This document shows positions 1 through 8,168 of a stretch of 17,143 nt of DNA, piece by piece; positions within the stretch are counted from its first letter, which is position 1, and every line of letters starts with the position of its first letter. The notes beneath the pieces are model-generated. The model was given only the letters and a program-made list of their open reading frames with translations, was not told where the DNA came from and ran no database searches. Origin of the DNA: Myxococcota bacterium (lineage in GTDB: Bacteria > Myxococcota > UBA4151); assembly GCA_028823075.1 (NCBI GenBank), contig JAPKCE010000007.1, forward strand, positions 1 to 17,143. The letters are read 5' to 3'. Both the position numbers and the translations under genes were made by a program.

Positions 1-2588
1 CGCTCAGCGATGCCGGTATCATTGATGCTGGGACCCCTGACAGCGGACGTCAAACCATCGGCGCCAACGCCTGCGGCTGCACAGGACTGCAAAGCTGCGA
101 CGCTGAATTCCTCGACTGCATCGAGCCGGAAGTTTGCGAAGAGGACGAAGATTGCCGAAACGACCGCATCTGCGTGCGCGGCGGCTGCTACGATTGCTGG
201 GGCGACGAGATGGCTTCCTGCGTTGGTAATCAGATCTGCGGCAGCGAAGGACTTTGCCAGAGCAGCGCCGTCTGCGAAGAGGATTGGGACTGCGTCGACG
301 GGCTGACCTGCGGCGAGGATCGGAATTGCGGTCCGCCGAGCCCTTGCGACGACGATGAACTTGAGCCGAACAACCGGCCTCTTGAGGCGCGGCGCATCGG
401 CGGCGTGCGCAAAGGGCTGTGGACCTGCGGTGCGGGTGATTGGTACAAAGTTCGCCTACGCAAACGCGCCATCATGCTGCGTTTGCGCGCAGCGGGAGCA
501 CCGATTGCCCCCGAGAACATGCCCCTGCTTACCCTTTACGACGCCAACGCCAGGCGGGTGCTTGCCGTCGGCGCTCTCGAAAGCGGGCGCATCGTCGCGG
601 CTCTGCTCGGCCAGCCCATCGGTGAAGACCTGTTGGTGCATATCATGAGCCCCGAGCCGCTGCGCTACGATCTAGCGGTACAGCACCTCGACGATTTTTG
701 CCCGAGTATTGACGCTGAACCGAACCACAACCCGGACCTAGCACTACCGCTAGCCTTGGGCAGCCCGATCAATGGTAGCCTTTGTCCTGTGGCCGGAGAC
801 GACGAAGACCTAGACCTATACAGCCTGCAAGCTGCCAACGGGCAAGGCATTGGGTTCATGCTCGAACAAGGCGGTGCAGAAGAGGTTTTCATTAGCCTAC
901 GCGATGCGAGCGGCCGGCTTCTGGGCGAAGAAACTCGTTTAACAGAACGCTTTTCCCGCGGCTTGTTGGGGCATGCGATTGCCGACGATAGACTGTTTGT
1001 TGGCCTGCGTGGCAGCGGCTCCGCCTACAGTTTAAGGGTCGGCCTTTTTGCGCCTTCTGGCAATTGCGAAGACGACAGCGCTGAGCCCGACGACCAAACC
1101 GATTTTGCCACCATGCTCAGCAACGACGCCAAAGAAGGAATTCTCTGCCCGAGCAATCTTGATCATTTCGCCTTTGACGCCCAGGGCGACGACGGCATCC
1201 ACCTGAGCGTGCAAGAACTCGAAGGCCAAGGCTCTGCCTGGGCGCTGCGCGCGCCGAGCGGGCAAAACTTCCCGCTGCGACGGAGCGGCGCCGTTCTGCG
1301 TCTCGACCGCGAACGCTTGGGGCAACCCGGGCGCTACCTCCTGGTCGGCGCCGGCGGTGTCACACGCAGCAGCTACCGAGTCGAACTGGAATTGGTTGCC
1401 GGAGGTGCTTGTACCCCGGACAACTTCGACCCGGCCGACGACGAGCGAGAGGGAGCTAACAGTCTGACGCTGAACCGCAGTTCGAACATCTATTCGGCCT
1501 GTAGCGACGCCGATTGGTTCTCAATGACCGTGCCGGCAGGGCCCGGCCGGGTACGCTTGCGGCGCTTTTCGAACAGCGAAGCGGCGATCTCCATGGAGCT
1601 GTTTGCGATAGGCGCTGAATTGCCGCTGGCCTCAACCAGCGTCGCCGGTACCGGCGGAGATCTCGAATACGACCTTCCAAACGGAGGCGATTACCTGCTG
1701 CGGGTGTTGGGAGGTGCGCACAGCACCAGCCGTTACCAAATCATGCCTGTCGGCGCTCCGCCCAGCAACGATACCTGTGCCAATCCGGGGGCCATCCGCC
1801 TCAACCGCAGCCAAACGCTGGAGATTTTAGGCAGCACCGAAGGCGCACATCACAACGCCCAGAGCAGTTGCGGCGGCGCGCTATCAGGCGATGTACACTA
1901 TTTTGTCCAGGTTCCCGAAGGCGGTGGGTTGGTGCGCTTTGATCTGACCACCTTACCCAACGAGTCCGGCCTGCGCAGCGACCATCTCCTCAGCCTCAGC
2001 CGGCTTTGCGGCGCGGCCAGCGAATTACTCTGCGACGACGACGCTCGAGCGCAGTATCAAGACCGCATTGAAGTCGATCTCGACGCCGGGATTTATACGC
2101 TCAGCGTTGATTCGATGAGCAGCTTCTCGGGGGGCTCCCCGTTTCGCCTGGAAGCTTCGATCGGGGCCGCCGATGAGCGCCTACCCTTTGTCGCGGCCGG
2201 AGACGGCTGCGGTGCCGAGATGGCCGAAATCCCCTTACCGGAGAACGAACGCGGCAGTATCACCATCGCTTCAAACAGCGAGGGGCTTTCGGATTCTGCC
2301 CGCGGTAGTTGTGGGTTTACCCTTGAGGGGCGCGACGCATTTTTCGCCTTCACCCTTAGCGCACCAGCTCAAGTGCGCGCCGCTGTTCCCTACGGCGGGC
2401 GCTCCTCCATTTACTTGCGCACGGCATCGTGCACCTTACCCGTCGACCTCGCCTGCAGCTTCTTATGGCGCGGCAACCAAGACGTTGCCCTGGGCAGTCT
2501 GCCGGCTGGGCGCTATGTGCTGATCTACGATCGCATGAGCGAACTCGACGGCCCCTTTACCCTTAGTCTGACTTTGAGCGACCCGTGA
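1..2588 (+). CDS. Large Cys-rich secreted protein with six PPC-like repeats (5' end outside window)
   Basis: The frame is open from base 3, so the true start lies to the left; 861 residues are visible. The first visible residues carry an Asp-Ala-Gly-type linker (LSDAGIIDAGTPDSG), as found after the lipobox of many myxobacterial lipoproteins, but the signal peptide itself is not visible. Next comes a Cys-rich stretch (about bases 70-345) with CEEDEDC and CEEDWDC units, probably disulfide-bonded. The rest is six similar units opening with a Cys codon at 345, 699, 1065, 1410, 1776 and 2208. The first four openings are followed by an acidic D/E-P motif (EPNN, EPNH, EPDD, DPAD); the last two are more diverged. 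Each unit has a second Cys shortly before a W/Y/F strand, and most end in a G-x-Y-x-L-type strand. This pattern resembles PPC (bacterial pre-peptidase C-terminal) beta-sandwich domains. Ligand and role are unknown. The stop overlaps the start of cysS. A start at GTG 174 would lose the linker and is unlikely. Confidence 0.85.
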   Translation, partial: LSDAGIIDAGTPDSGRQTIGANACGCTGLQSCDAEFLDCIEPEVCEEDEDCRNDRICVRGGCYDCWGDEMASCVGNQICGSEGLCQSSAVCEEDWDCVDGLTCGEDRNCGPPSPCDDDELEPNNRPLEARRIGGVRKGLWTCGAGDWYKVRLRKRAIMLRLRAAGAPIAPENMPLLTLYDANARRVLAVGALESGRIVAALLGQPIGEDLLVHIMSPEPLRYDLAVQHLDDFCPSIDAEPNHNPDLALPLALGSPINGSLCPVAGDDEDLDLYSLQAANGQGIGFMLEQGGAEEVFISLRDASGRLLGEETRLTERFSRGLLGHAIADDRLFVGLRGSGSAYSLRVGLFAPSGNCEDDSAEPDDQTDFATMLSNDAKEGILCPSNLDHFAFDAQGDDGIHLSVQELEGQGSAWALRAPSGQNFPLRRSGAVLRLDRERLGQPGRYLLVGAGGVTRSSYRVELELVAGGACTPDNFDPADDEREGANSLTLNRSSNIYSACSDADWFSMTVPAGPGRVRLRRFSNSEAAISMELFAIGAELPLASTSVAGTGGDLEYDLPNGGDYLLRVLGGAHSTSRYQIMPVGAPPSNDTCANPGAIRLNRSQTLEILGSTEGAHHNAQSSCGGALSGDVHYFVQVPEGGGLVRFDLTTLPNESGLRSDHLLSLSRLCGAASELLCDDDARAQYQDRIEVDLDAGIYTLSVDSMSSFSGGSPFRLEASIGAADERLPFVAAGDGCGAEMAEIPLPENERGSITIASNSEGLSDSARGSCGFTLEGRDAFFAFTLSAPAQVRAAVPYGGRSSIYLRTASCTLPVDLACSFLWRGNQDVALGSLPAGRYVLIYDRMSELDGPFTLSLTLSDP

Positions 2589-4072
2589 AAATACCCAGCC
2601 TTTATAATACACTAACGCGTAAAGTTGAGCCTCTCAACCCGCGCAACCCCGGCCGCATTGGGCTCTACGTCTGCGGTGTCACCGTGTACAACCTTTGCCA
2701 TATCGGCCACGCCCGAGCCTACGTCGCCTTTGATGTTTTACTGCGCGCCTTGCGCAGTCTGGGTCACGAGGTGAAATATGTGCGCAACTTCACCGATGTT
2801 GACGATAAGATCATCAACGCCGCGAACGAGCAGGGTATAGCGGCGCAACAACTGGCTGATCGCTACATCGAGACCTTTCACCAAGATATGCGAGCCCTGG
2901 GCTGCTGCGACGCCGACGTCGAACCCAGAGTTTCCACCCATATCGACGAGATCATCGCCATGGTCAGCACGCTGATCGAGCGCGGGCATGCCTATGAAAG
3001 CTGCGGTGATGTCTACTACGCGGTGCGCAGCTTCGAAGGCTACGGCAAGCTCAGTGGGCGCGACATCGACGATATGCGTGCCGGCGCCCGAGTAACTCCC
3101 GGGGACGCCAAAAAGGACCCATTGGACTTTGCGCTTTGGAAAGCAAAAAAGCCGGGAGAGCCCGCCTGGGATTCGCCGTGGGGTGAGGGGCGGCCGGGCT
3201 GGCATATCGAATGCTCGGCTATGTCACACACCCACCTCGGCTGCGACTTTGACATTCATGGCGGTGGTTCGGACCTTATTTTTCCGCATCATGAAAACGA
3301 GATTGCCCAAAGCGAAGGTGCCACCGGCGAAAACTTCGTGCGCCATTGGATGCACAACGGTTTCGTTAACGTCGACAACACCAAGATGAGCAAATCGCTG
3401 GGTAACTTTTTTACCATTCGTGAAGTGATGGAAAAATACAGCGGCGAGGCCATCCGTTATTTCCTGCTCACCACCCATTACCGCCAGCCGATCAATTTCT
3501 CGGACGTTCCACTCAACGAAGCCGCTGATCGCATCGTCTATCTCTACGAAACGCTGGCTCGAGCGAACGAGACTATCGACACCGGTAATACAGAGAAAGA
3601 AGCGCTTCCCTGCGTCGCCGAGTTAGACATCACCGGGCGCTTGGAAGCGGCGATCTGCGACGATTTAAACACCCCGAAAATCCTCTGTGTGCTCGCCGAT
3701 ACCTTGCGCACCATAAACAGCCTAGTCGACTGTCCACAGGCGACAAAAGGTGAGCGCAAACGCGTCGCAGCCACATTGGCAGTGTTGCGCCAACAAATTA
3801 CACCGCTGCTCGCGGTGCTAGCGATCGGCCAGACCGAACCGAGCCTCTGGCTGACCACAAGGCGCGACCGTTTAGCTGCCGAGCTAGGCCTTGATTTAGG
3901 TTGGGTCGATGATCGGATAAGCGCTCGGCAAGAAGCGAAAAATTGCGGAAACTTTGCGCTGGCCGATGAGCTGCGCGAAGAACTTAGCGGCAAAGGTATT
4001 GAATTGCTCGATACCCGCAAAGGTTCGGTTTGGCGTCTTTCCGAAGAGGCGCCCGAACCCACACCCTGCTGA
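2585..4072 (+). CDS. cysS: Cysteine--tRNA ligase (CysRS)
   Basis: A class I aminoacyl-tRNA synthetase that activates cysteine with ATP and charges tRNA-Cys in the cytoplasm. At 495 residues it has normal family length. The HIGH signature is at residues 39-42 and KMSKS at 267-271. The expected zinc ligands that select cysteine are present: Cys30, Cys210 (in GWHIECSAMS), His235 and Glu239 (in FPHHENE). The C-terminal helical part ends in the usual pattern of A-x-E-L-R-E-E-L, then G-I-x-L-x-D-T and W-R. The start is GTG at 2585, whose last bases form the TGA of the upstream surface-protein gene (GTGA overlap), so translation is probably coupled; no strong Shine-Dalgarno is visible. It is followed after 17 bases by a cyclic-nucleotide-binding-domain gene. 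Function is certain from the motifs; the operon context is unusual for this gene. Confidence 0.98.
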   Translation: MKIPSLYNTLTRKVEPLNPRNPGRIGLYVCGVTVYNLCHIGHARAYVAFDVLLRALRSLGHEVKYVRNFTDVDDKIINAANEQGIAAQQLADRYIETFHQDMRALGCCDADVEPRVSTHIDEIIAMVSTLIERGHAYESCGDVYYAVRSFEGYGKLSGRDIDDMRAGARVTPGDAKKDPLDFALWKAKKPGEPAWDSPWGEGRPGWHIECSAMSHTHLGCDFDIHGGGSDLIFPHHENEIAQSEGATGENFVRHWMHNGFVNVDNTKMSKSLGNFFTIREVMEKYSGEAIRYFLLTTHYRQPINFSDVPLNEAADRIVYLYETLARANETIDTGNTEKEALPCVAELDITGRLEAAICDDLNTPKILCVLADTLRTINSLVDCPQATKGERKRVAATLAVLRQQITPLLAVLAIGQTEPSLWLTTRRDRLAAELGLDLGWVDDRISARQEAKNCGNFALADELREELSGKGIELLDTRKGSVWRLSEEAPEPTPC

Positions 4073-4089
4073 TCGCCGACGGATGAAAT

Positions 4090-4569
4090 ATGAACGATCG
4101 AAAACTACAACGGCAAAACTTCCTTCGGCAGGTCCCTCTTTTCGGCGGTGTCGATCTGCAGGTCTGCGCCGAACTCGTCCATACCCTTGAAACCGTTGAG
4201 CTAGGGCAGGGTGAAGTGCTCTACGAAGCAGGTGAAAATGCGGGTTCCTTATATATTTTGTACTCCGGAAAAGTCGTTTTAGAGCAAGGCGGTCTACAAC
4301 TCAACGAGCTCGGTGCTGGTGCGCATCTCGGCGATATGGAATTCTTTGACATGGCGCCGCGCAGCTTTACCGTACGCGCTAAAGAGCCCTGTGAACTCTG
4401 GTGTTTACCTTTTGATGCCTTTGACAAATTGAGGCGTAAAAACCTCAAAGATTTTACCTTAGTTACTATGAACGCGGCGCGGCAGATGAGTCGCCAGTTG
4501 CGGCAGTCGGACAGCAAACTGCTCGATCACCATAAGCAAAGCTCAGGGGCAGCCGCCCGGGTCGGGTGA
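4090..4569 (+). CDS. Stand-alone cyclic-nucleotide-binding-domain protein
   Basis: This 159-residue protein is almost entirely one CNMP_binding / Crp-type effector-binding domain. Residues 15-40 form the entry helices, 41-75 the beta-roll, and 78-95 the phosphate-binding cassette (LGDMEFFDMAPRSFTV). The cassette Arg (Arg91) that would contact the cyclic phosphate is kept, but the usual F-G-E is L-G-D (80-82), so nucleotide binding is not assured. A C-terminal helix (about 110-145) follows. There is no HTH, kinase or cyclase domain, so it is not a CRP-type regulator; it may act as an adaptor or signal-responsive partner. The ATG at 4090 has only a weak GGA upstream. It lies 17 bases after cysS and is probably co-transcribed. 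Its last 27 bases overlap the 3' end of the opposite-strand lipoprotein gene. The domain call is firm; the ligand and target are unknown. Confidence 0.88.
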   Translation: MNDRKLQRQNFLRQVPLFGGVDLQVCAELVHTLETVELGQGEVLYEAGENAGSLYILYSGKVVLEQGGLQLNELGAGAHLGDMEFFDMAPRSFTVRAKEPCELWCLPFDAFDKLRRKNLKDFTLVTMNAARQMSRQLRQSDSKLLDHHKQSSGAAARVG

Positions 4570-4926
4570 AGGCACCGCCGTCAAAGTCAGTTTTATTGGG
4601 GCTTGCTCCTCGCCTAGCTGCAAGGTGATCACCCGCGAACAGGCCACCGCCATACGGCGGCTCGCCTCACACCCCTCACCCTCAGCACAAGCGTCGATGC
4701 GCAAACTAAAGGGCCGCCCTTCGGCAGGGAAGGGGATGCGCACCGAGCCATCGCCGACGCGCTGAGCAGCGAACACCTGCGGCGTCGTGCTGTTAAACTC
4801 ACGCAAGATCGGACGAAACCAAACCACCGTTTCGGATAAAGACTCATCGCTTTCAAGGTGCACCGTAAGCTCAGGACCACCGCATGCGAGCAGCACCAAC
4901 AAAGGTACAGTCATCAAGACTTTCAT
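4543..4926 (-). CDS. Small lipoprotein of unknown function
   Basis: A 127-residue protein beginning with a short lipoprotein signal: Lys2, a hydrophobic run, then a lipobox LLAC with Cys15 as the predicted lipidated residue. The mature part is short and probably beta-rich, with four Cys in its middle and end (DACAEGEGCEAS, VACS, GGCP). I do not recognise a family. The ATG at 4926 has a strong Shine-Dalgarno, GGGGAGG at 4932-4938 with 5-base spacing, inside the upstream gene. Start and upstream stop overlap as ATGA, so the two genes form one translation-coupled unit. The 3' end overlaps the converging cyclic-nucleotide gene by 27 bases. The likely location is the inner leaflet of the outer membrane or the periplasmic face of the inner membrane. 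It may partner with the PEGA protein encoded just before it; that is inference from position. Confidence 0.78.
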   Translation of the reverse strand: MKVLMTVPLLVLLACGGPELTVHLESDESLSETVVWFRPILREFNSTTPQVFAAQRVGDGSVRIPFPAEGRPFSLRIDACAEGEGCEASRRMAVACSRVITLQLGEEQAPIKLTLTAVPSPDPGGCP

Positions 4927-6047
4927 CGCAGCCTCCCCGGGTCGATAACGATCCCAGAATCATCTTGTAGCCAGAGCGCCAACAGAACTGCCGATGCCGC
5001 AGCGACCAATACTCCCGACGCCACAGCGCCTAGAACCAAAGGCTTAATCACGCTCGGCGGCCGACCAAACGCTTGCTCAATGAGACGTTCAGGGGGTTGC
5101 GAGAAGTCACCATCTCGCAACGATCGAACCAAGGCCTCTACAGGCGCTAAGTCTGTTTTTTCGTCAGCCAGTTCGAGCATCGATAAAGCGCTTACCTGGC
5201 CTTCGGTGCCAAAGCGCACACCAAAAAGTTCGTATCCTTGCGCTCTTGAGCGCAAAGCCAAAGCGAAACGACGACGCCCTTCCCCAGACGACACGAGCGC
5301 TGAGCGGAGGCGGGGCAGGCCGGCACGCTCGCGCCAAGCCGCAAAAAATGCGCCCGAGGTTTGAGCGCCGGCGCCAAGGTCAACGCTAACAATGCGCCCC
5401 TCGTTACCCAGATCGACCACTTGTTGAATACTTCGAGCTCCAGCGACAATGCGCAGATAATGACGCCCAGGAAGCAGACCATTTAGCGTCATCGGCGTCT
5501 GGCCTCGAGGTTTGCCGTCGAGCCAAACCGTTGCTCCGACCGGGCGTGCGCCAACTTGCAAACTACGTCTCGCTCCGGCCAATGTCGCCACCGCCAAGCG
5601 CTCGTAAGCGAGCAGAGTGTCCGGATGATAAAGACTGGCATCGGGCAAAGCGGCGGGGCGCAGCGCATGATGACTTTGAAAAGCCGCCGCCGCACTAAGC
5701 TCATCATCCAGCAAAAGCTGAATCTGACCCAACATCAAGAGCGCATCAGCGAGCAGGTTGACGCTCTGCAACCAAGGATGCTGGTCTGAAGTCAGCGCCG
5801 CGATCAAGCGGCTGACGGCGTTGCGGCTCGCCTCCAGGTTGCCCTGGCGAAAGCTGGCGTCGATAGCGACGAGGCGCTGCTGCCAGGCTTCGAGGTCTTC
5901 GCTCTGGCGCTGACCCAGGCCTAGGCTGTTCGCAGCCAGGGCGTCGATCCGCTCGACGAGGAGAGGGGGGACTTGAGGGTCAAGCGAGCCAACACCGATC
6001 CAGACGGGGCCAGAGCTGGCAATAATTAACGTAGCGAGAGCAAGCAA
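4923..6047 (-). CDS. PEGA-domain protein with C-terminal membrane anchor
   Basis: A 374-residue envelope protein. Residues 1-13 are a short uncharged hydrophobic leader. Residues 20-160 are helical with a tetratricopeptide-like appearance (for example around 85-160). Residues 162-213 form a PEGA-type beta domain (GARPVGATVWLDGKPRGQTP, then LPGRHYLRI), a fold found in surface proteins and in the outer part of bacterial Ser/Thr kinases. A single transmembrane helix spans 336-360, followed by a 14-residue tail. The start is TTG at 6047, chosen because GGAG at 6056-6059 sits 8 bases upstream and no other start codon exists before the upstream stop at 6135-6137. It is divergent from the Ser/Thr kinase, which also carries PEGA-like repeats, and overlaps the next lipoprotein gene by ATGA. 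Role unknown; participation in the same envelope process as the kinase is inferred. Confidence 0.82.
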   Translation of the reverse strand: MLALATLIIASSGPVWIGVGSLDPQVPPLLVERIDALAANSLGLGQRQSEDLEAWQQRLVAIDASFRQGNLEASRNAVSRLIAALTSDQHPWLQSVNLLADALLMLGQIQLLLDDELSAAAAFQSHHALRPAALPDASLYHPDTLLAYERLAVATLAGARRSLQVGARPVGATVWLDGKPRGQTPMTLNGLLPGRHYLRIVAGARSIQQVVDLGNEGRIVSVDLGAGAQTSGAFFAAWRERAGLPRLRSALVSSGEGRRRFALALRSRAQGYELFGVRFGTEGQVSALSMLELADEKTDLAPVEALVRSLRDGDFSQPPERLIEQAFGRPPSVIKPLVLGAVASGVLVAAASAVLLALWLQDDSGIVIDPGRLR

Positions 6048-6153
6048 AAAGGTTTCTCCGCGAGACTGGACGTGGGCATTGTGCCTAGGTGAAGCCCCAA
6101 AGGTCCAGAAACTTGGACAGCCTCTGTTTGGGGGCTAGATTTATCCGGTCAAG
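6048..6153. promoter_or_regulatory. Divergent promoter region between the PEGA gene and the kinase gene
   Basis: These 106 bases separate two divergent units. On the plus strand TTGGAC (6113-6118), a 17-base spacer and TAGATT (6136-6141) form a weak sigma-70-like promoter matching 3/6 and 4/6 of the consensus. Transcription would begin near 6148, only a few bases before the kinase ATG. The -35 element overlaps an imperfect inverted repeat, GTCCA (6103-6107) with TGGAC (6114-6118), which could be an operator. No convincing minus-strand promoter was found by eye. The geometry is seen directly; activity is not demonstrated. Confidence 0.35.
6056..6059 (-). promoter_or_regulatory. Ribosome binding site deciding a TTG start
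   Basis: On the minus strand GGAG lies 8 bases before TTG 6047. There is no ATG, GTG or other TTG in frame back to the stop codon at 6135-6137, so this site settles the start of the PEGA-domain gene. Confidence 0.7.
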
Positions 6154-8157
6154 ATGAAAGGGCGAGGGTTGAGCTTTTCGGCGAACACACCGCAGCGCAT
6201 AGGGCGCTACCGTATTTTACGCCGCCTTGCGAGCGGCGGTCTGGCTGAAGTGTATCTTGGCATCCAAGAAGGACCCGACGGCTTTGTTAAGCCGGTAGCG
6301 ATCAAACGCCTGCACAGCTATTTCGCGGAAAACAGCACTTTTATAAATATGCTCGCGGACGAGGCGCGCGTTACCGCTCGACTCGATCATCCGCATATCG
6401 CCCAGGTTCTCGAGTTTAACTACGACGAAGCCAGCGGTGAAGGGTTTTTGGTCTATGAGTTCGTGCCAGGGCGCACACTTAGTCAACTGTTACGTCAGGA
6501 TGAACGCGGTCTCAAAGGAGCTCGCGGCGAACGCTTTGCGTTAAGCGAAGCCGAAGCGGTGGCACTCACCATCGGCGCTGCTCGTGCTTTGCATTACGCG
6601 GCCGAACGCATCGACAAAAACGGTGAGAAGCTTGGGGTCGTGCATCGCGACCTATCGCCACCCAACATGATGGTCAGCTTTAACGGCATGGTTAAGGTGA
6701 TCGATTTTGGTATTGCCCAGGCCAAACATCGCATCGAACAGACTGAAACTGGCGTGGTTAAAGGTAAGTTTCGCTACATGAGCCCCGAGCAACTGCGCGG
6801 CGAGGCGCTCGACCACCGATCGGACCTTTACTCCCTCGGCGTTGTGCTCTTCGAACTACTCAACGGCGAGGCTCTCTTTAGCGCCGATGATGACCTGGGC
6901 TTGATGGCTAAGGTGCAGGCCGCTGTTCTCCCCGATTTTAATATGGTGCTTCCCGAAACAAGCGCCGACTTACGCGATATCCTAAGCCATCTGCTGCAAC
7001 GTCAAAGCATCGACCGCATCGCCTCAGGCGCCGAACTGGCGCAGCGGCTGCAACAGTTGCTGGTTACGAGCCATGGAGTCTTCGACCCGGAAGAACCGCT
7101 GAGGAACATGATGGAGCGCCGATTCCCCGGCGCCGGAGCGGCTCTCGAACAAGAACTGTCGCTGTCAGAGGCGCCCGACGAAGCTGAAGGTGTGCGGCGC
7201 TTGCGCAATCTCGGTGCTAACCCAACCGACTTTGACGGCGTCACCGCGACCATGGCTTCGCTACCAGACTCACCCTTTTCGCCGCCAAGCGAAGAAGGCG
7301 CATTCACCGAACAACCAACCCTGATCAGTAGGACCTTCGAAAATAGCATCGACGACGAAGAAGGCCTGGTCACCGACCACATCAAACGCCCCAGGCTGCT
7401 CAAGGGCGGCCTGGTCATGGTGACGCTGTTTGCCAGCATCGCCTATGCTACCTTTTTAGGGGTGCGAGCCTTTAAACCGGTGAACAAAGCAACGGTGGCC
7501 AGCAGCCAGCCTATAGAAAAAGTACCTTTACGGATTGTCTGCCCCGGAGAAGCGAGCGTCGTCTTAAAACAAGGTGATAAAGAGATACTTCGTCAAAGCT
7601 GTCCCTTTGCCGAAGTGCTCCCCCTAGGGTTGTACAGCGCCCGGATTCAACGCCCAGGATACGAACCCAGGCTCTTGCAATTCAATCTGAAAGCGCCCTT
7701 GCGCTACCCCGACCAAGGCAGCCTGCCGATGCAGCGAATCACCGGGAAAATGCTGCTGCTCATCAAGCCCGAGGGGGTGAAACCAAAGGTGCTTATCGAC
7801 GACAAGCCCTGGGTAGAGGGTGAGCTTATTTTTCCCGGTGACCACAAGGTCGTTGTCAGCGCCCAAGGCTATGTAACGCAACAATTTACAGTGCAAATTA
7901 AAGGTAATGACAGCCTTGAAAAGCATCTTGTTTTGACTCGGCCTCAATTCGGTTTCCTGCGAGTTTTACCCCCCAAACGCGGTTGGTTTGATGTGCTTCA
8001 CAAGGGTAAAAAGCTCTGCGCCGTGCCACCAACATGCGGACGCTTGCGTCTTCCGGTCGGCGCGCAGACTCTAGAGCTGCGCTCAGTGGGCCCAATACAA
8101 CGACGACGGGTTGTCATTCGAGCGGATAAACTGACTCTAATCGACCTGTCTAAATAG
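6154..8157 (+). CDS. Transmembrane Ser/Thr protein kinase (Hanks type) with PEGA-like outer region
   Basis: A 667-residue receptor-like kinase that would phosphorylate Ser/Thr of cytoplasmic proteins. The kinase domain spans about residues 18-300: a Gly-loop in the myxobacterial form LASGGLAEVYLG, ATP-binding Lys51 (VAIKRL), catalytic Asp166 in HRDLSPPN, metal-binding Asp184 (DFG), and SPEQ in place of APE. The catalytic loop lacks the usual Lys two residues after Asp166; many myxobacterial kinases share this. A linker (300-410) is acidic and Ser/Thr-rich. One transmembrane helix spans 418-437. The outer part (about 450-667) holds three PEGA-like beta repeats and four Cys. ATG 6154 is the first start after the stop at 6136 but has no clear Shine-Dalgarno. 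TTG 6169, behind AAAGGG (6157-6162), is a plausible alternative that keeps the whole kinase domain. It is divergent from a PEGA protein and is followed 11 bases later by a lipoprotein gene. Confidence 0.95.
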   Translation: MKGRGLSFSANTPQRIGRYRILRRLASGGLAEVYLGIQEGPDGFVKPVAIKRLHSYFAENSTFINMLADEARVTARLDHPHIAQVLEFNYDEASGEGFLVYEFVPGRTLSQLLRQDERGLKGARGERFALSEAEAVALTIGAARALHYAAERIDKNGEKLGVVHRDLSPPNMMVSFNGMVKVIDFGIAQAKHRIEQTETGVVKGKFRYMSPEQLRGEALDHRSDLYSLGVVLFELLNGEALFSADDDLGLMAKVQAAVLPDFNMVLPETSADLRDILSHLLQRQSIDRIASGAELAQRLQQLLVTSHGVFDPEEPLRNMMERRFPGAGAALEQELSLSEAPDEAEGVRRLRNLGANPTDFDGVTATMASLPDSPFSPPSEEGAFTEQPTLISRTFENSIDDEEGLVTDHIKRPRLLKGGLVMVTLFASIAYATFLGVRAFKPVNKATVASSQPIEKVPLRIVCPGEASVVLKQGDKEILRQSCPFAEVLPLGLYSARIQRPGYEPRLLQFNLKAPLRYPDQGSLPMQRITGKMLLLIKPEGVKPKVLIDDKPWVEGELIFPGDHKVVVSAQGYVTQQFTVQIKGNDSLEKHLVLTRPQFGFLRVLPPKRGWFDVLHKGKKLCAVPPTCGRLRLPVGAQTLELRSVGPIQRRRVVIRADKLTLIDLSK

Positions 8158-8168
8158 AAAGCGAGCCC

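Noticed and set aside
10..306. Plus-strand open frame starting at ATG 10
   Set aside because: It overlaps the Cys-rich start of the surface protein in another frame. Its Ala/Thr-rich composition is a shadow, while the other frame has the C-x-x-D-x-D-C repeats.
3544..4062. Minus-strand open frame of 172 residues inside cysS
   Set aside because: Ser/Arg-rich composition typical of a reverse-complement shadow; cysS is unambiguous here.
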